Shown here: positions 1 to 13,055 of the stretch, piece by piece
How positions within the stretch are numbered: the stretch's first letter is position 1
How the letters are laid out: each line of letters starts with the position of its first letter
From: Laetiporus sulphureus 93-53
Lineage: Eukaryota; Basidiomycota; Agaricomycetes; Polyporales; Laetiporaceae
Direction of reading: 5' to 3'
DNA: 64,000 bases
Assembly: GCF_001632365.1 (NCBI RefSeq)
Contig: NW_024468516.1
Location: forward strand, 714,177 to 778,176
Program-made: the position numbers and the translations under genes
Notes under the pieces: generated by a model
Told to the model about the DNA's origin: nothing
The model's input: the letters and a program-made list of their open reading frames with translations, nothing else
Databases searched by the model: none

Positions 1-1063
1 GGACCATTTCCTCGCGGATGAGTTCACCTTCAGTTCGTTGGCGGGCGCATGTGTTCCTCAGGGCGTTCGTTGGGTACCGCTGAGGATTGATGACGGCGGA
101 TTAATTCCAGAAGATCTGGACAGGACTATGAGTGAGTGGGATGAGAGGAGGGGAAGGAAGCCGCACGTGCTGTACATCGTGCCCTGCGGTCAAAACCCCA
201 CCGGCTCGACGCTCACAGTGGAGAGGCGGAAGAGGATTTACAAGCTCGCCCAGAAGCACGACCTTATTATTGTTGAGGATGGTATGTCGCGATAACATCC
301 ATCGTGCTACCCAACCTAACGTCACCCAGACCCTTACTACTTCCTGCAATACAGCACCTCAGATTCCTCCGAGCCTACTCTCGTGCCTTCCTTCCTCTCT
401 TTCGACGTCGACGGGCGCGTGATGCGCGTCGATTCCTTCTCCAAGATCCTCGCGCCGGGCATGCGCCTTGGATGGATCACGTCCTCGCCCTTCTTCCACC
501 GACACCTGGTCATCCTCACCGACTCGAGCACACAGCACCCGCACGCGTTCGGCCAGATGTTCATTACGGAGCTGCTCGGCCCGCACGGGTGGACACTCGA
601 CGGGTTCGGGCGCTGGCTGAGCTCGCTCCGCGCGGAGTATCAGCGCCGGCGCGATTTCTTCCTAGAGCTATTCGAGCGGGAGGTCGTGCGCGTTGCACCG
701 GGGCTCGCGACGCCCGGGCGGCCGCAAGCGGGCATGTTCGTCTGGACGCGCATCAATCTCGAGCGTCATCCGCGCTATCGAGTATCGGGGACGAGCAAGC
801 GCGGCGTGCCGAGGACGAACTGCAAAGAGCTGATGGAGGAGCTGTTCGAGCGCTGTCTTGATGGCGGGCTCGTGGTCATGCCCGCGTCGGTGTTCGCGCT
901 GCCCTGCGACCCGCAGGTGAACCACCTCGAGGACCCGATCGAGGACCGCATGAACTACTTCCGGCTGACGTTTGCGGGAACCGAGGAGGCGATGCAGCAG
1001 GGATTGGAGATTTTGGGGCGGACGCTGAAGGAGTTTTTCGCGGACGAGCCTGCTAAGGCTTAG
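1..1063 (+). CDS. PLP-dependent aminotransferase, class I/II (aromatic / 2-aminoadipate type), 5' truncated
   Basis: C-terminal part of a fold-type I aminotransferase of the aromatic/2-aminoadipate group; the N-terminus lies left of the window. The frame starts at base 2 and one 48-bp intron (282-329) is removed. The joined protein shows the substrate-side NPTG (in CGQNPTG), the PLP-ring aspartate and tyrosine in VEDDPYYFLQY across the splice, and the Schiff-base lysine in DSFSKILAPGMRLGW. The Arg binding the substrate carboxylate is probably the one in YFRLTF near the end. Stop is TAG at 1061-1063. Such enzymes transfer the amino group of aromatic amino acids or 2-aminoadipate to 2-oxoglutarate, usually in the cytosol; which substrate applies cannot be decided from sequence. 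No break is visible in the part present. Confidence 0.9.
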
Positions 1064-1346
1064 AAAATTGGAGCGAGGACTGGACGTGGTACATGAATGG
1101 CTGGACACCCCGCAAAACATTTAGAGCGCACATCTACTTATTATTGCATACTCATTTATTTTGCTAGTGTCGTTCCGTAAACCCATAGAGGAAGGTCCGC
1201 ATACTAGAATACAGTAGCGAAGTAGTATATAAAGAAGCATCCGATGCGTTGAATTCAAGCGAGAGAGACGGCAATGCCAAGCAAAGATCTTCACGAGTGC
1301 AGATACGCATATATACCGTCCACATGAGTCATGGAGTCGGAAGAAG

Positions 1347-2269
1347 CTACGAATGGAATGCCTGGTCCAGCTCGCGGAGCTCCTCCTCAAGCGCATTGAG
1401 CTTCCCAAGAGATACCGCTTCCTGTATGAGTAACCGCAATCTGTGCAGGTCTTTGGTATGTTGTGAGCAGGCGGCATCGTCTTCTTTCAAGGCGTTGATA
1501 CGCTGCTCTCGAAGGGCGTCAGCCCGTGTGACTTTGTCGAACATGTATACCATCTTGAGTTTCTGAGCCTATAAACATATGGATGAGTATGCGATAAGAT
1601 GGTGGGAATAGAGTTGCATGCCTTGCACGCACGCAGCAAGGGAACACGTTTGCGATGCTGCGCCTGCCCATGACCACCACTCATCAGAAATTAGAGTCGC
1701 TTATCAGCATTGGTACCCACGGGCGTCTCTTGTACTCTCTTCAGCAACTCATCAGACTGATTGTTGAGCTTCTGCGGGTTTTCGTGCGTAAATGAGCGTA
1801 GAGATGGGACTCTTCAGAGAACCTACAGCCAGGATGGCAGTGTCATGCTGACGTGCAGCGACGGACTCTCCCATCAGTGCATTCAGCGAGACCAGGATTT
1901 TGCTGATGTCCTGTTTGGCCTCGAGTTCCATCTTGGAAGAAAGGCTATGGTGAGACCGAGGAGCGTGAATTAATGCTGGCAAGCACGTACTGTCATCGCA
2001 TCGACCACCAGCTGATATCTCCGCAGCTTAAATTGGTTCTCGAGTACGGTGGTGTAAAGCTGAACTAGACTTGGAGAGGCGGTTGCTGGCTCGCTGCGGT
2101 CCTTTTGCGGCTGGCCTTCTTGCGCGAGTGTCTCGAGCTCGGTTCCCAGAGGCGGCGATGGACTGTTCTGCGTTATGTTGCGGTGTTGAGACTTTCGAGC
2201 GTATATATCATGAGCATGTTGACTAAAGCCTCAAGCTTCAAGACTCAAGATATGCGGACTACTAACCAT
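1347..2269 (-). CDS. small coiled-coil protein, family not recognised
   Basis: Four exons join in frame on the minus strand. I place the start at ATG 2267-2269 followed at once by an intron (gttagt...cgcag); this first exon is the least certain part. The next exon encodes an acidic/polar N-terminus and a helical stretch (LYTTVLENQFKLRRYQLVVD). It continues through MELEAKQDISKILVSLN and NNQSDELLKRVQET, and ends in a charged coiled coil (REQRINALKEDD..., ALEEELRELDQAFHS). The heptad-like Leu/Ile/Val spacing and lack of Gly/Pro support a roughly 190-residue alpha-helical protein, perhaps a subunit of a larger complex such as a kinetochore or tethering assembly. That role is only a guess; I do not recognise the family. 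Confidence 0.55.
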
Positions 2270-3075
2270 GTTTCCTTCGTGACGTGATTTATCCAGGATA
2301 TGATATGAGCGAGTGGTTCAAGAGAGCTCTTGCATCTTCTCAGGATGTTCCCTCGCCTACGGGAGGCTGACCAATGCAGGCGTGTCAACCATTGTCGGTT
2401 CCGTTTCCAAGTCGCCTGAAAGCCGAATCCTGGTGGTTCCGAGGACTCCGAGACGTGCGACGCGTCCCATCAATATTCAATACATCGCCACAAGGCGAAT
2501 TTTGTTGCAGATGTGGTGGACGATGTTAAGCGGGGTTGCGGCCTCGTCATTGAAGGCTGTCGAGACTCGACTCTCGAGCACACTGACCCGGATGGCGTAC
2601 GCGTCGCGTCGCGATCACGTGTGTATCCAATCAGCGCTTGTCGCGTTCGCGCCTCCCGTCGTAGTCATCCAACTTCGCACTACGTTCGACTCTCCTCTCT
2701 GACAGCACCCTATCTTTCACAAGAACATCAAGTCCTTGGGTCTCTGTATTCTATTGACTTTTACTGTAATCATACAATGAGAATCTTCACGAGGCTCTTC
2801 GCTACCCTTTGACGATACACGCGCATCGTTTGAGCTCATGGAACAAACACAGCATGATACAGCTCACTGAATTTGGTAGTAGAACCGGGACATTCCGCCT
2901 CTTTCGTGTCCAAAAAACGCTGAATTCGAAACTCTGACTCGACTGAAAGGATATCTTTCTCAGGTATTAAGCAAAATATACGTCAAGCGTATCCGTAACG
3001 TACAGTCTATCTCCACGTAATCATATATAGCATAAATGACGTGTCGTGATAATAATCTCATCCATCCAAGCCCGA
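2270..3075. other. intergenic, 5' flank of the coiled-coil gene and 3' flank of the MFS gene
   Basis: About 0.8 kb with short open frames only, none with recognisable domains or consistent splice structure. It should hold the promoter of the coiled-coil gene and the transcript end of the MFS transporter gene. I see no repeat, tRNA or other element. Confidence 0.5.
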
Positions 3076-5602
3076 CTACAACGGATACCTGAAGTCCTTG
3101 TTTTGCATGTCCGTAAGATCCAAGAACGCCTGCGCAAAAGGTACGAATCATGAGTACCCGTATGCGATGACAGCCGAAGAATCTGACGCGAACTAACCTT
3201 GTCGACTTTGACCTCTTTGCCCGTCTTCTCATCCGTGATGTACACCTCGTCGTACGCCGGGTCATGTCCCTCCCTCTCCCGCCGTGCATTCTCGCGCGCG
3301 AGGACCCACCGAATGGTGAGAAGCAAAAGCATCGAGACGAACCAGCATGCAGATAGGATCGACCATGGCACGCGATAGCTGCAGATCGAACATGACATTA
3401 GGTTCTGAGCTCTGATTACTGTAGCATGCGCAAGTGACGCACCGAGGTTTGTACTTATCTTGCCAATACAGCGGCCCGACGGCATTTCCAACGCCATATC
3501 CGACCATGACGATAGCGTTCATCGTGACACCTAAAGATCTCATGAACGAAATGCCAGCTCGCACAACACACATGTACGCACGCTTGGTATGCCCTGCGGT
3601 CGTCGAGCCTACCCATGCAAGCATGATAACGAATGGGGCGATCTCGTTAACTAACAGCCCCCCATGTCAGACGAATACATCCCGAACATGGTCAGGGAGA
3701 GAACGCACTGGATATCCAGTAGGAGAATAGCAGGCCGACTTTGTCGCTCCATGGTAAGGTGTTGACGAGGATCGAACCGAGAATCGCGACGCAGTATTGC
3801 AGCGCCCCGGTATACGCACGGCCGTTCTTCCAGTACGTCGCAGACATGACTCCGCAAAAGATCACGATCACTGGAAGTAAGCGAGCACGCGACTGTCATG
3901 AGCGCCATCAACACGCAGAATGTCAATCTTTGATACGAACTTTCCACCACACCATCCACGCAGCCGAGCAGAGTGGTGTCGATGTCCGAGAAGCCAAATT
4001 CGGCGACGATAATTTGTCGTTGGTTGCTCAGCTGTCAAATAAATTTCCTAAGAAGGCGTTCTCGAGCGCTTCCGTCAGCAAACTGCACGCACCGAATTCG
4101 TGACATTCCTGTGTCACCACAGTCAGCGTCGCTTTCCAGCTTCCGAAAAACCCGGAAGAACGTACGAGATGGCTGCGAAGAAGAAGAATAGGTATGCCTT
4201 TGGATCTCTGAAGCATTCCATCATCCTGCGCGCAAAACCACGTTTAGTACGCGAATCGACGTTGGTGTGGACTTCACTCACTGCTCCTTCTTAAAATGCT
4301 TGTTCTCGACACCGGCCTGGTTCACTTTGAGCCGCTCGACAGCGATGACCTTCTCCTCCGGTGTCAGAAAATACGCGGAGGTCGGCGAGTCCGGGAAGAA
4401 GAACCTGCCGCACCCGCATAAGGCTATTAGTCCTACAAAGGCGTCGACAAGCCCAGAAGGAGAAGATCACACACCAGAACAGAATGGACACTACAAACGT
4501 GATAGCGCCCATAATGATCACAAGCCTAAATATGATAAGCACTGTCAGCGTTGACAAAGAAGAGACGTAAGTGAAAGGCCAAACCATTGCCATGGCGCCA
4601 CTTTACTCGATTTGATGTGCAATGTCCCGTATGCGACAAGGCCGAGCATGATAATTGCGGTTCCGTTCATCAAGACTGCGTTGCGAGCCCGTCAACGCTC
4701 TCTCGCGAGGAGAAACGACGAAAGGTACCCACACCAGTAGCCCACCCGCTTCGTCTGCTCCTGGCGTGTGTAGAACATCGCCGTGACGATCATGAACCCA
4801 GGAGTGATCGCGCCCTCGCAAATGCCGAGGAACAGGCGGCACACGACGAGCTGCGCGAAGTTCTTCGCCGCGGCATGGCAGAACAGGGCGACAGACCAGA
4901 CGAATATGTTGATACTGCGAAGACGGGCACGATGTAAGGAGATGTCGTAGAAGGAAGGAGAGCGTGCTGACCTGACCCATTTGCCGACCGGAAAGCGCTG
5001 CAGCGCGTAGTTTTGCGGGAATTCGAAGCCGAGGTAGAAGAGATAGAATACTGTGCTGAGCCAGTCGAACTGGTTTTGGTTCAGGTGTGCATCAGTCCTT
5101 CGATACGCATCATTAGTGTCAGGAAAGCGGTTCTTGTAGAAACTGCCTCACAATATGCCCAAAACAGCGGATTGTCCGAGTGTGGTTTTGTCAGCGAACT
5201 GCATTCTAGTGGCGCCGTTTCAGCCGTAGCGAGCGTGAGATGAATAACACATTGGCGTACAGATACATTACTGAAACACGCAATGCAAAATCAGTCAAAT
5301 TGCCGTAATGAAGAGATCCCTCGGGACTCACTGCACATCAAAGGGAGGAGGTGGAGATCAATCTTGCGCCTGGGTCGCTCTATCAGCTACGACAAGGACA
5401 CGCTGGCCCACTGCACACACCTGATCCTTGCCTCCTCCGCAGGATCAATCACAATGTCCTTTCCCGCAGTAAGTTGAGCGGCGACATCGACATCGTACGC
5501 CGCGACGAGGTCATGCTCGACACCGCGCTTCTCGATGGAGGAATCGGAGCTGCTCAGACCAGACTCCGCAACATGTACGGCCGGGCGCTTCTCGTCGCTC
5601 AT
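3076..5602 (-). CDS. MFS transporter, allantoate permease (Dal5 / anion:cation symporter) family
   Basis: Twelve-helix major facilitator of the Dal5-like family, which moves allantoate, nicotinate, biotin precursors and similar organic anions across the plasma membrane by proton symport. Starts at MSDEKRPAVHV with an acidic cytosolic tail, then EEARIRRKIDLHLLPLMC leading into helix 1, QFADKTTLGQSAVLGI, the helix pair FYLGFEFPQNYALQRFPVGK, and NIFVWSVALFCHAAAKNF. These are followed by FLGICEGAITPGFM, the central loop FFLPDSPTSAYFLTPEEK and later segments such as GYGVGNAVGPLYWQDKYKPR. It ends with a charged tail closing in NKDFRYPL (TAG at 3076-3078). Many introns interrupt it. One exon, 5261-5270, is only 10 nt and is needed to join LPLMC to IMYLMQF. 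No break was seen. The substrate cannot be inferred. Confidence 0.88.
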
Positions 5603-8600
5603 GAAGGGTGCTGAGGCGGGTGCTCACAAGAAAGGGTGGGAGCTGAGCGCTGCATGACAACACCGCCCGGCGCATGCAGTTATAGAGTCCCATGAATGCA
5701 TGTGGTTGTCTCCGAGCGCCCGGGTGAAGATTGTTTTTGGTAGGAATTGATGATGATCAGACGGGGACGCCGTCTTGGCCGTGAGTTCCCCGCAGCCGAA
5801 CAAGGGCATTTTTGCACGCCACCTTCTACCCAGGACGCCTTACCCAAGCCTCCGAGCCTCCCGGAGGAAGGCGTTTCGTGCAGATCTCGAAGTTCGAGGC
5901 ACACTCTCGTGCGTCGTTCCTCGCGGTCGATGTTAACCATCAGAATGGCATGGTGATGGGAGAGGAAGGACCTGCGCGCAGGAGAGTCGTCTGTGCATGA
6001 TGTGGCGAACGGAGATGAGGATGGTTTACCGCCGTAAGGTGATGGTCTCCAGCCGCGGAAGTATTCCGAGCCCGGGACGCCCGCGGCTATCTTGGATTCT
6101 CTTTGCGCTGACACTCGATTTCTCGGTTTGCGTCCTCACCGGGGCCTCACCGGCACCGATCACCTTTGTGGCATTCCCTCTTCAATACTTCAGCGATCAT
6201 CGAGGGCAGTGCAGCACAGCAAATGGAACATTGATCGGCTCAACATGGAAAACAAGGAACTGGAACGATTTGATTGCACGCGCCCGATCGGAATTGTAAC
6301 GTCGCCACAGTTCAACATGTGTAAGATCCGGCAGCACTTTGCGCGTCTTGGTTTCACGGCAACTTATTTCGATACATCCAGGTACTGCTTACTACCTCAG
6401 GTTGAATGCTGCCCCTGCGATGCCGACTGTGTCACTTGTCTAGAGTGATCGAGTTTACTCGAGTATCAGAGACAGGCACCATCTAGTCCTAGTCTGTGGA
6501 GCTCGTGCATCATGTTTCAGGTATTCATTGGTGTCGGGATGCCAGTAATACGGAGAACATGGATGGCGCTCTTAGCACTCGCCATGAAACTTCAAGAACT
6601 CCACCGTCGAACTGTAGTTAATCCCATTGACTCCTGCTACGGACGCCGACGCTCGGCTACTTGTCTGTGGCGGCTAAGATCAACATTGCAAGTACGCATT
6701 GTGTAGACTGCAGATGGCCCTCAAACACGCACGATCCTTCAAACGATACTTCTCGTTGATCGCGGTCCGAGGAGTACCAAAAGCAACAATTTAGAAAATA
6801 CGGACGGCGTTTCGTGATCCTCCATCAAACGGTCTTCACAGGTCGTCATCATGGCAACGGCACATTCAGGAACGATCTCAGAATTCTTACTGCCAGACCG
6901 AGTCAGCACTTGCGTTCACGTGTACGTACCGGCTACGTACGCAATATAATTCGATAGTCCACGATTCCGTGCTGAGTGTCCATCAGTTCTTATTTTAGGC
7001 CGTCAAGTACGGATCGGATGCCCAACGTCACGGTAGACTGCTCTAAAAATGTCTTCGACACATGCACATATGTCCGCTCATTCGGTAATTACCTGTAGGC
7101 AGGTCAGCTGTATCGCATCCATCTCGATCGCTGCACCAAGTCCGACCGCTCGATCACCGTCACTGAGTCCTTCTTGTACCTGAGCACATTCCTTGCCTGG
7201 TCAATAACAGGCTCAGGCTCGAATGCGCGGTCGAACGTGCGAACATTTGCCAGAATTACAGGTTCAGCATGAGCAACGATTCTCAAAAGCTCAGAAATTG
7301 ACTCATCGTCGAAGAATCTTGTTTAAAAATGTGTTGACCAAGTGCGTGAACTCCTTGTTCATGTGTGACTTCTTCTTGCGCTTAATCCATTTCCGGCATC
7401 CGTTCATTAGTGACGAAAGGTACCTCCGTGCATCCAAAACTGTTGTGCAGGAGCGATCTCGGACGTATTCGTCCTCTGTGGACACGTTGTATCATAGCGC
7501 TGAGATGGTGGATGGGGAAAGATGTGGGATTGGACATTCTCGGCTATTGTGCTGATACGTCCTTCCCGTGGGGCACTTTGAATACCACGAGGCCGTCAAA
7601 CCAGCAGCAGCCTTGTTGCGCTGCTTTCGCGGGGATCAATGCATGTGGTATTGTACTCCGAGTCGTTCGCATTGTCGGCGCGCATCAAGGTTTGTGCTCC
7701 AACGATAGATATATTGTCATAGTACAGGTGTGGCATTCCTGATAGCACCGATGAACTCGTTGAACATCGAATAAAATTCCGATTGAGACGATTACAATGA
7801 ACGAAGCATTCTCCAGCCCACGCGTTATGAGTTTGCTACAGAGTGGCATTGAAATGCACCGCAAAGGTCGATGTGTCGCAATGCAGTCTGCCACCAATCC
7901 ATCTCAGAATGAACCCACTCCACATTCTGGGAAGAGACGCTGCCTGCAGCGGCAAATACCACCGGCTGTCAGCTAGGCGGATGAACTAGTTTCCCGGCAC
8001 ACATGAAGCCAGACCAGCGGTTCGTTCATACTTCATAGCGATTAGATTCAGGGGCCAGATGAACGGGCCCCACGTTCATTCCGGCCAGAGCTTCGGGCGC
8101 AGTAGGATGCCGAATTGAATTCGTACCCTTATCCTCTCGCAAACTCTCATCCGAGGCGTCGTTGCATGATCCTTAGCTTGTGAGCCTGCGGTCCCGGTCC
8201 TCGCGCTATTTATAATGCTACACGAGGTCGGGCTTCTGCCCGCTGACTCACTGAGAACCTTCAAGTTGTACTTACATAGGCCCGATATGCTGAACCCAAG
8301 TACCTGAGAAGTAAAAAGCTACGATCAGTCCACCGCCTGATTGGATACTCCGGTGCACACCTTCTGTTCAGTCGTGGGCGTTTGCTGCGATGCACTGGCA
8401 GAGCAGCTTCTTGTAGAGTTCCTCAGCGCTTCGCAGAGATTGGGAAGAAGAAGCAGGGCTCTTGGGCGTTCAAACGTTTACCTTCCAGTCGCATCTCCGA
8501 CAAGCTCGATGGATAGGTCATCGCCATATCTTCCGATTGGTGCATCACAGCTACATAGCTATGTCTGCACGAGGCTATCAGAGACCTTGTGGTGTATGTG

Positions 8601-9643
8601 GACTCCACTTCGCGAGCCGGCTTCGTGAAATCTTTCACGAAGCAACGAAGCGGTGGGCGACAGCGTCTTAAGATGGCACGAGATGGTCGGAACAACGCCA
8701 CAATGGTCCACTGGCCACGACGTGGAGATGATGCATAGCCTTGGCGGCAAGTGAATGTATTGAGGTGCTCAGAAGCACCGATGGACGCTGAGGCAAGGAT
8801 TCTAAACGCGATGGAAGACGTTGTAATTGCATGTTCTTAATAACCGGGCGCCGCCCACCTCAAATGGGCGCGCTCATCGTTCATGATGTCCACACATGCA
8901 GCTGCATGCTCTGGGAAACCTGTTTGCGCCTGTCACACGGGACATTATAAGTTGTAATAAATGATGGCTGCTCATCGTTCAGTGGACTTTTGTGATCCAG
9001 TTCTCCGGTCCTTTGTAACAAGGGCTACGTCAGATCACACATGCAATTGCTACGACCGTAATGGGCGTGAGGCCAGGTCCCGACGTGGAAGAACGAACCA
9101 GGGTGGACGATGTGCGAGCGAGCAAACCCATATGCAAACAATTCGAGGTATGACTGGTGGGAAGCGCTTTCAGTGGATCAATACATGGATTTGGAAGGCT
9201 GTAACAGCGATTACAGACGCATACATACCCCAATTCCCTTCCACATTCGAATGTATCGGATACAGAGACTGCAGCTATACCGAAGTGGTATTAAAAACTT
9301 ATATTCTTCGACGTACCGCTTCTCAATGACTTTGCATTCCATATAGAAAGCGTGCAAAGGGACTCTGGAGTCCGCGCCTCTTCGTAGTTCCAAGTAAGAG
9401 TTTGTGTAACCGTCCGGTCTGAGGCAAAATACGATTGTACAGCAGTTGGATATCATGCAAGCAGAGCCGACAAGTGGCCAACAGGTCTCTGAGACTTGAA
9501 GCTCGCTGCATATGCATTCGCCACCGATGAGAATTAATGATCATGTTAGCGTTCCGTAGTAAGCGCCCAACCCCGCGCGTCTTGCTCTCTCACGAGGACC
9601 GTGGCCTCCAAAGGCTATCTCAGCATCATTTTACCCTTTTGCT
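5603..9643. other. gene-poor 4.0 kb stretch
   Basis: Between the divergent starts of the MFS transporter and the myotubularin gene. Open frames are at most about 145 codons on either strand; I found no domain, no splice-consistent chain of exons, no tRNA and no clear terminal repeats. The part next to 5603 must contain the transporter promoter and the part next to 9643 the phosphatase promoter. The middle could be decayed DNA or hold a non-coding transcript; nothing in the sequence decides this. Confidence 0.5.
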
Positions 9644-12600
9644 ATGGACGCTATCCGAGTTGCGAGGGTATGTGGACTGATCTTGGTTATCAATTGGAGC
9701 TCCTAAATTGACGACGATGCGTCTCAAGGTGGAGGACGTTCTGTGCTGTAAGGCGGGCACCACCGCCCTAGGGACGGTACACCTCACTGCGCATCATCTC
9801 ATATTCCACTACGATGATCCCACACGGGAGGAGATGTGGGTTAGTCGCCGTCTGATTTCAGGTGGCCCTTCGAGCTGACTGGATCTGCAGATCCCGTACC
9901 CTCTGATCTCGCTGGTGACACGGCTGCCACTAACTCTTCAAGGCCTATGTCCCCTCACGATTCGCACAAGAACATTTGAATCGATAATAGTGCTGTTTTC
10001 GACGGAGAAGGAAGCGATTGATGTCTTCGAGAGCGTGAAAGAGCTCACCGTCACGGGTACGCACTGCGCGCAGCTCTCATTAACCGCCCACTTATCTGCC
10101 ATCTGTAGCTTCCGTAACTCAACTCTATGCCTTTTACTTCGTGCCCAATCCTCCGTATCAGGCGCAGAATGGGTGGTCCCTCTATTCGCCAAGAGAAGAG
10201 TTCGGAAGAATGGGCATAGGTTCCCGAACGAAGGCCTGGAGATTCACCGATATCAACAAGGACTATTCTGTGCGTCTTCTGACCAGCAAGCGCCCCACGT
10301 AGTCATTCATAACCTCCAGTTAACATAGTTCTCCCCGACGTACCCTTCACGTGTGGTTGTACCAACCCGTATAAGCGACACGACGCTGCAGTACGCAGCG
10401 AGATACCGAAGCAAATGTCGTATCCCAGTATTGACATATTTGCATTGGGCAAATTATGTCAGTGCTTTCACGTAGTTTTCTCGGTTATCTCCTGATCGCT
10501 CTCCTCTTTGCACAGGGCAGTATCACTCGATCGAGCCAACCCATGGTCGGCTTATCGCAAAGTCGTTCGATCCAGGATGAGAAGCTCATCGAGGCCATCT
10601 TCCAATCGCATTGGTCACCGGAATCGCGTGCAATCAGCGGTCCTGTATATGGCGCTACGACTACGAACTTGATCATTGATGCACGGCCCACCACTAATGC
10701 GATGGCCAATACTGCGAAGGGTGCTGGCTCGGAGAATATGGACCATGATAAGGATGCGAAGAAGGTCTATCTTGGGATCGACCATATCCATGTTATGCGT
10801 GAATCCCTTGCGAAGGTCGTGGAGGCATTGCGAGACACAGAAGCCATTCCAAACGTTAGCTGCGGCGGCGTGGAAATGGGCAGCATGCCTGCACCTGTCC
10901 TTGACAGACATGCACTACGGCGATCTGGCTGGCTCAAACATATCTCTGCGATTATTGAAGGGACCCTGCTCATCGTGCGGAATGTGCATGTCAACTCTTC
11001 CCATGTCCTCATTCATTGCCCTGATGGCTGGGACAGAACCGCTCAGCTATCTTCGTTGTCTCAGTTGTGCTTAGATCCTTTCTACCGGACAACCCGTGGA
11101 TTTCAAATCATGGTGGAGAAAGATTGGATCTCCTTCGGACACAGGTTTTTGGGCCGATGCGGGCACCTCTCTTCAGACAAATTTTTCATTGCTCCAGTCG
11201 AAAACACCGGAACAGGGGGCGGGGCCGAGGCAGCGCAAGCATTCCTAGCTTCTGTGCAGAACAGATTCGCCTCGCAGAGCCATTCGGAGGAGACCAGTCC
11301 GATCTTCCATCAATGGCTTGAATGCGTGCGGCAGATACAACGTCAGTTCCCGGAGCGATTCGAGTTCAACGAGCAATTCCTTCGGCAATTACACTACCAT
11401 CTCTACTCTTGCCAGTTTGGTACATTCCTTTTCAATACTGAACGTGAGCGGCGAGTTGGCGAAGATGGCCCGCCCGCGTGCGAAAGTACGGTCAGCGTTT
11501 GGGATTTTTTCAACTCGCCGCCGGAAGCGGCCTTGAATGTCAATCCGGACTACGACCCGTCGCTCGATGACCCAGCAAACCGATCGTCGAAAGCTGACAT
11601 GGGCGTACTCATGCCCAATCCGAAAGATGTGCATTTCTGGCACGAGCTTTACGGCAGAACAGACGAGGAGATGAATGGCAAGTTTGTCATCCGCCAGTTC
11701 GCGCAGGAGCCAGAGTTCGCAGGGCCGATGGAAGGTGCTTTGGATGACATTGTTACAGCCAATGGTCCGGTACCGTCTTCTGTTCCCCTCCCTCCATCTC
11801 CTGCTATATCTCCATCCCCTAGCCTACCGGCGTCGCAGCCACTCCCTCGGAAGACTCTTGAAGGCGGCCATTCCCCGTCGCCTCAAACGACCCCGCTCGG
11901 TGGAACGTTTTTGACGCCACATAGTCCGAGATCGAGACACGAGAGCATACGCGGATTGGATACGGTTCCTCGCAGAACTCAAAGTCCCATCATCCCCCCA
12001 CGTATACCATCTCCTGCAGTACGTTCGGTATCATTGTCTGCCGGAACTCAAGTAGCAGACCTCTTCTCGAGCACTGCGGTTCGTTCCATGTGGGGTCGCT
12101 TCTCCTCGAACGCATCCGCTGCAATTTCGGTTGTACAGGAAGCCTATGGAGGTATGGCGAAGGACTTTAGCGATATGTCGCTTGGTGGCGATGAAGCGGG
12201 ACAAGCACAAGGAGGAGAGTTAAAGACGCGTGATGAGATTGGAGTGTGGGGCGAAGACGGTCATGAGCAGAACAGGAGACCACCGTCACCGCGCGGTTCG
12301 GGAATGGCACAAACGATAGGCTCGAGCTCGATCAATCCATGGTCGGCGCGTTCCAACGTGCCCTCATTGTTATTCGAGAATCCGTGGAGCTCGGTGCGCT
12401 CGCCATCCTCCGAACCCGCACGGCTGCCGGAGTCTCCTCACCTGCAGTCCTTCCCGCCACAGCTGGCGGACAGCCTTCCTCTTGACCCGACTGTAGCACT
12501 TCCCAAACCTCCAATGTCTGTGACTGGAGCACGGGCAGCTTCGACGATACCAGATGAGAAATTATCATCGACCTCTATACCATCCTCACCGCTCTTGCCC

Positions 12601-12678
12601 ATGGACACGTCTACTGAGACGCCTCACGCAACCCCGGCCCCATCCACCTCAGACCCTCTCGGCGTAGGACTATTGTAG
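9644..12678 (+). CDS. YMR1: myotubularin-related phosphoinositide 3-phosphatase
   Basis: Removes the 3-phosphate of PI3P (and PI(3,5)P2) on endosomal and vacuolar membranes. I choose ATG 9644 because it gives MDAIRVAR, splicing (intron 9668-9728) into VEDVLCCKAG. An internal ATG at 9717 lies inside that intron. Five introns precede one long final exon. Order: N-terminal GRAM/PH-like region (TVHLTAHHLIFHYDDP, IPYPLISLVTRLPLT); myotubularin core beginning WRFTDINKDYSFSPTYP; SITRSSQPMVGL; and the active site HCPDGWDRT, with the catalytic Cys codon at 11017-11019 and Arg five residues on. QIMVEKDWISFGHRFLGRCGH follows. The consensus has CSDGWDRT, so Ser is replaced by Pro here, but Cys, Asp and Arg are present and the enzyme should be active. 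The C-terminal 300 residues are Ser/Pro-rich and probably disordered. Confidence 0.93.
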
Positions 12679-13055
12679 CTTGTTGGTTCTCCATTTGTGC
12701 TGTATCATATCATATGACATTAGACACTCGCGCGATGTGCTCATGTATATTTCAGCGCATGTGAACATGAAATCTGGTGTGCTATCTTCCCGTCCACGAC
12801 ATTCCGCAAAGTCGTCTGGGAACGCCCGCAGATATATGATAACCCGGGCTCCTCAGCGGAGGAGTTCTTTGCACACTGGCCAGTGAAAAACGGAAGGTCG
12901 AACGATGATGAATAGACCCGGCGAGAAATGGCGTGCTACTGCGGTGATTGGGGTCCGTGGTACGCACTCTTATAATCAAACCTCTCAGCCTTCGCGTTGC
13001 TCGGTCCCCATCTCCCACCTTTCCCTTCTCCTTCTCCTCCGTCGTCGCCTCCACC
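12679..13055. other. intergenic, SAM synthetase promoter region
   Basis: 377 bp between the phosphatase stop and the SAM synthetase start. The last 60 bases are a pyrimidine-rich CT tract (cctttcccttctccttctcc), common just upstream of highly expressed basidiomycete genes. No gene seen. Confidence 0.55.

Noticed and set aside
3760..3790. ggttcga-like B-box resembling a tRNA gene (minus strand)
   Set aside because: It falls inside the coding exon for LGSILVNTLPWS of the MFS transporter, and no A box or cloverleaf could be formed.
9717..9719. Internal ATG as start of the myotubularin gene
   Set aside because: Using it gives MRLKVEDV, but ATG 9644 plus a 61-bp intron (9668-9728) yields MDAIRVARVEDV, which resembles the family N-terminus as I know it.
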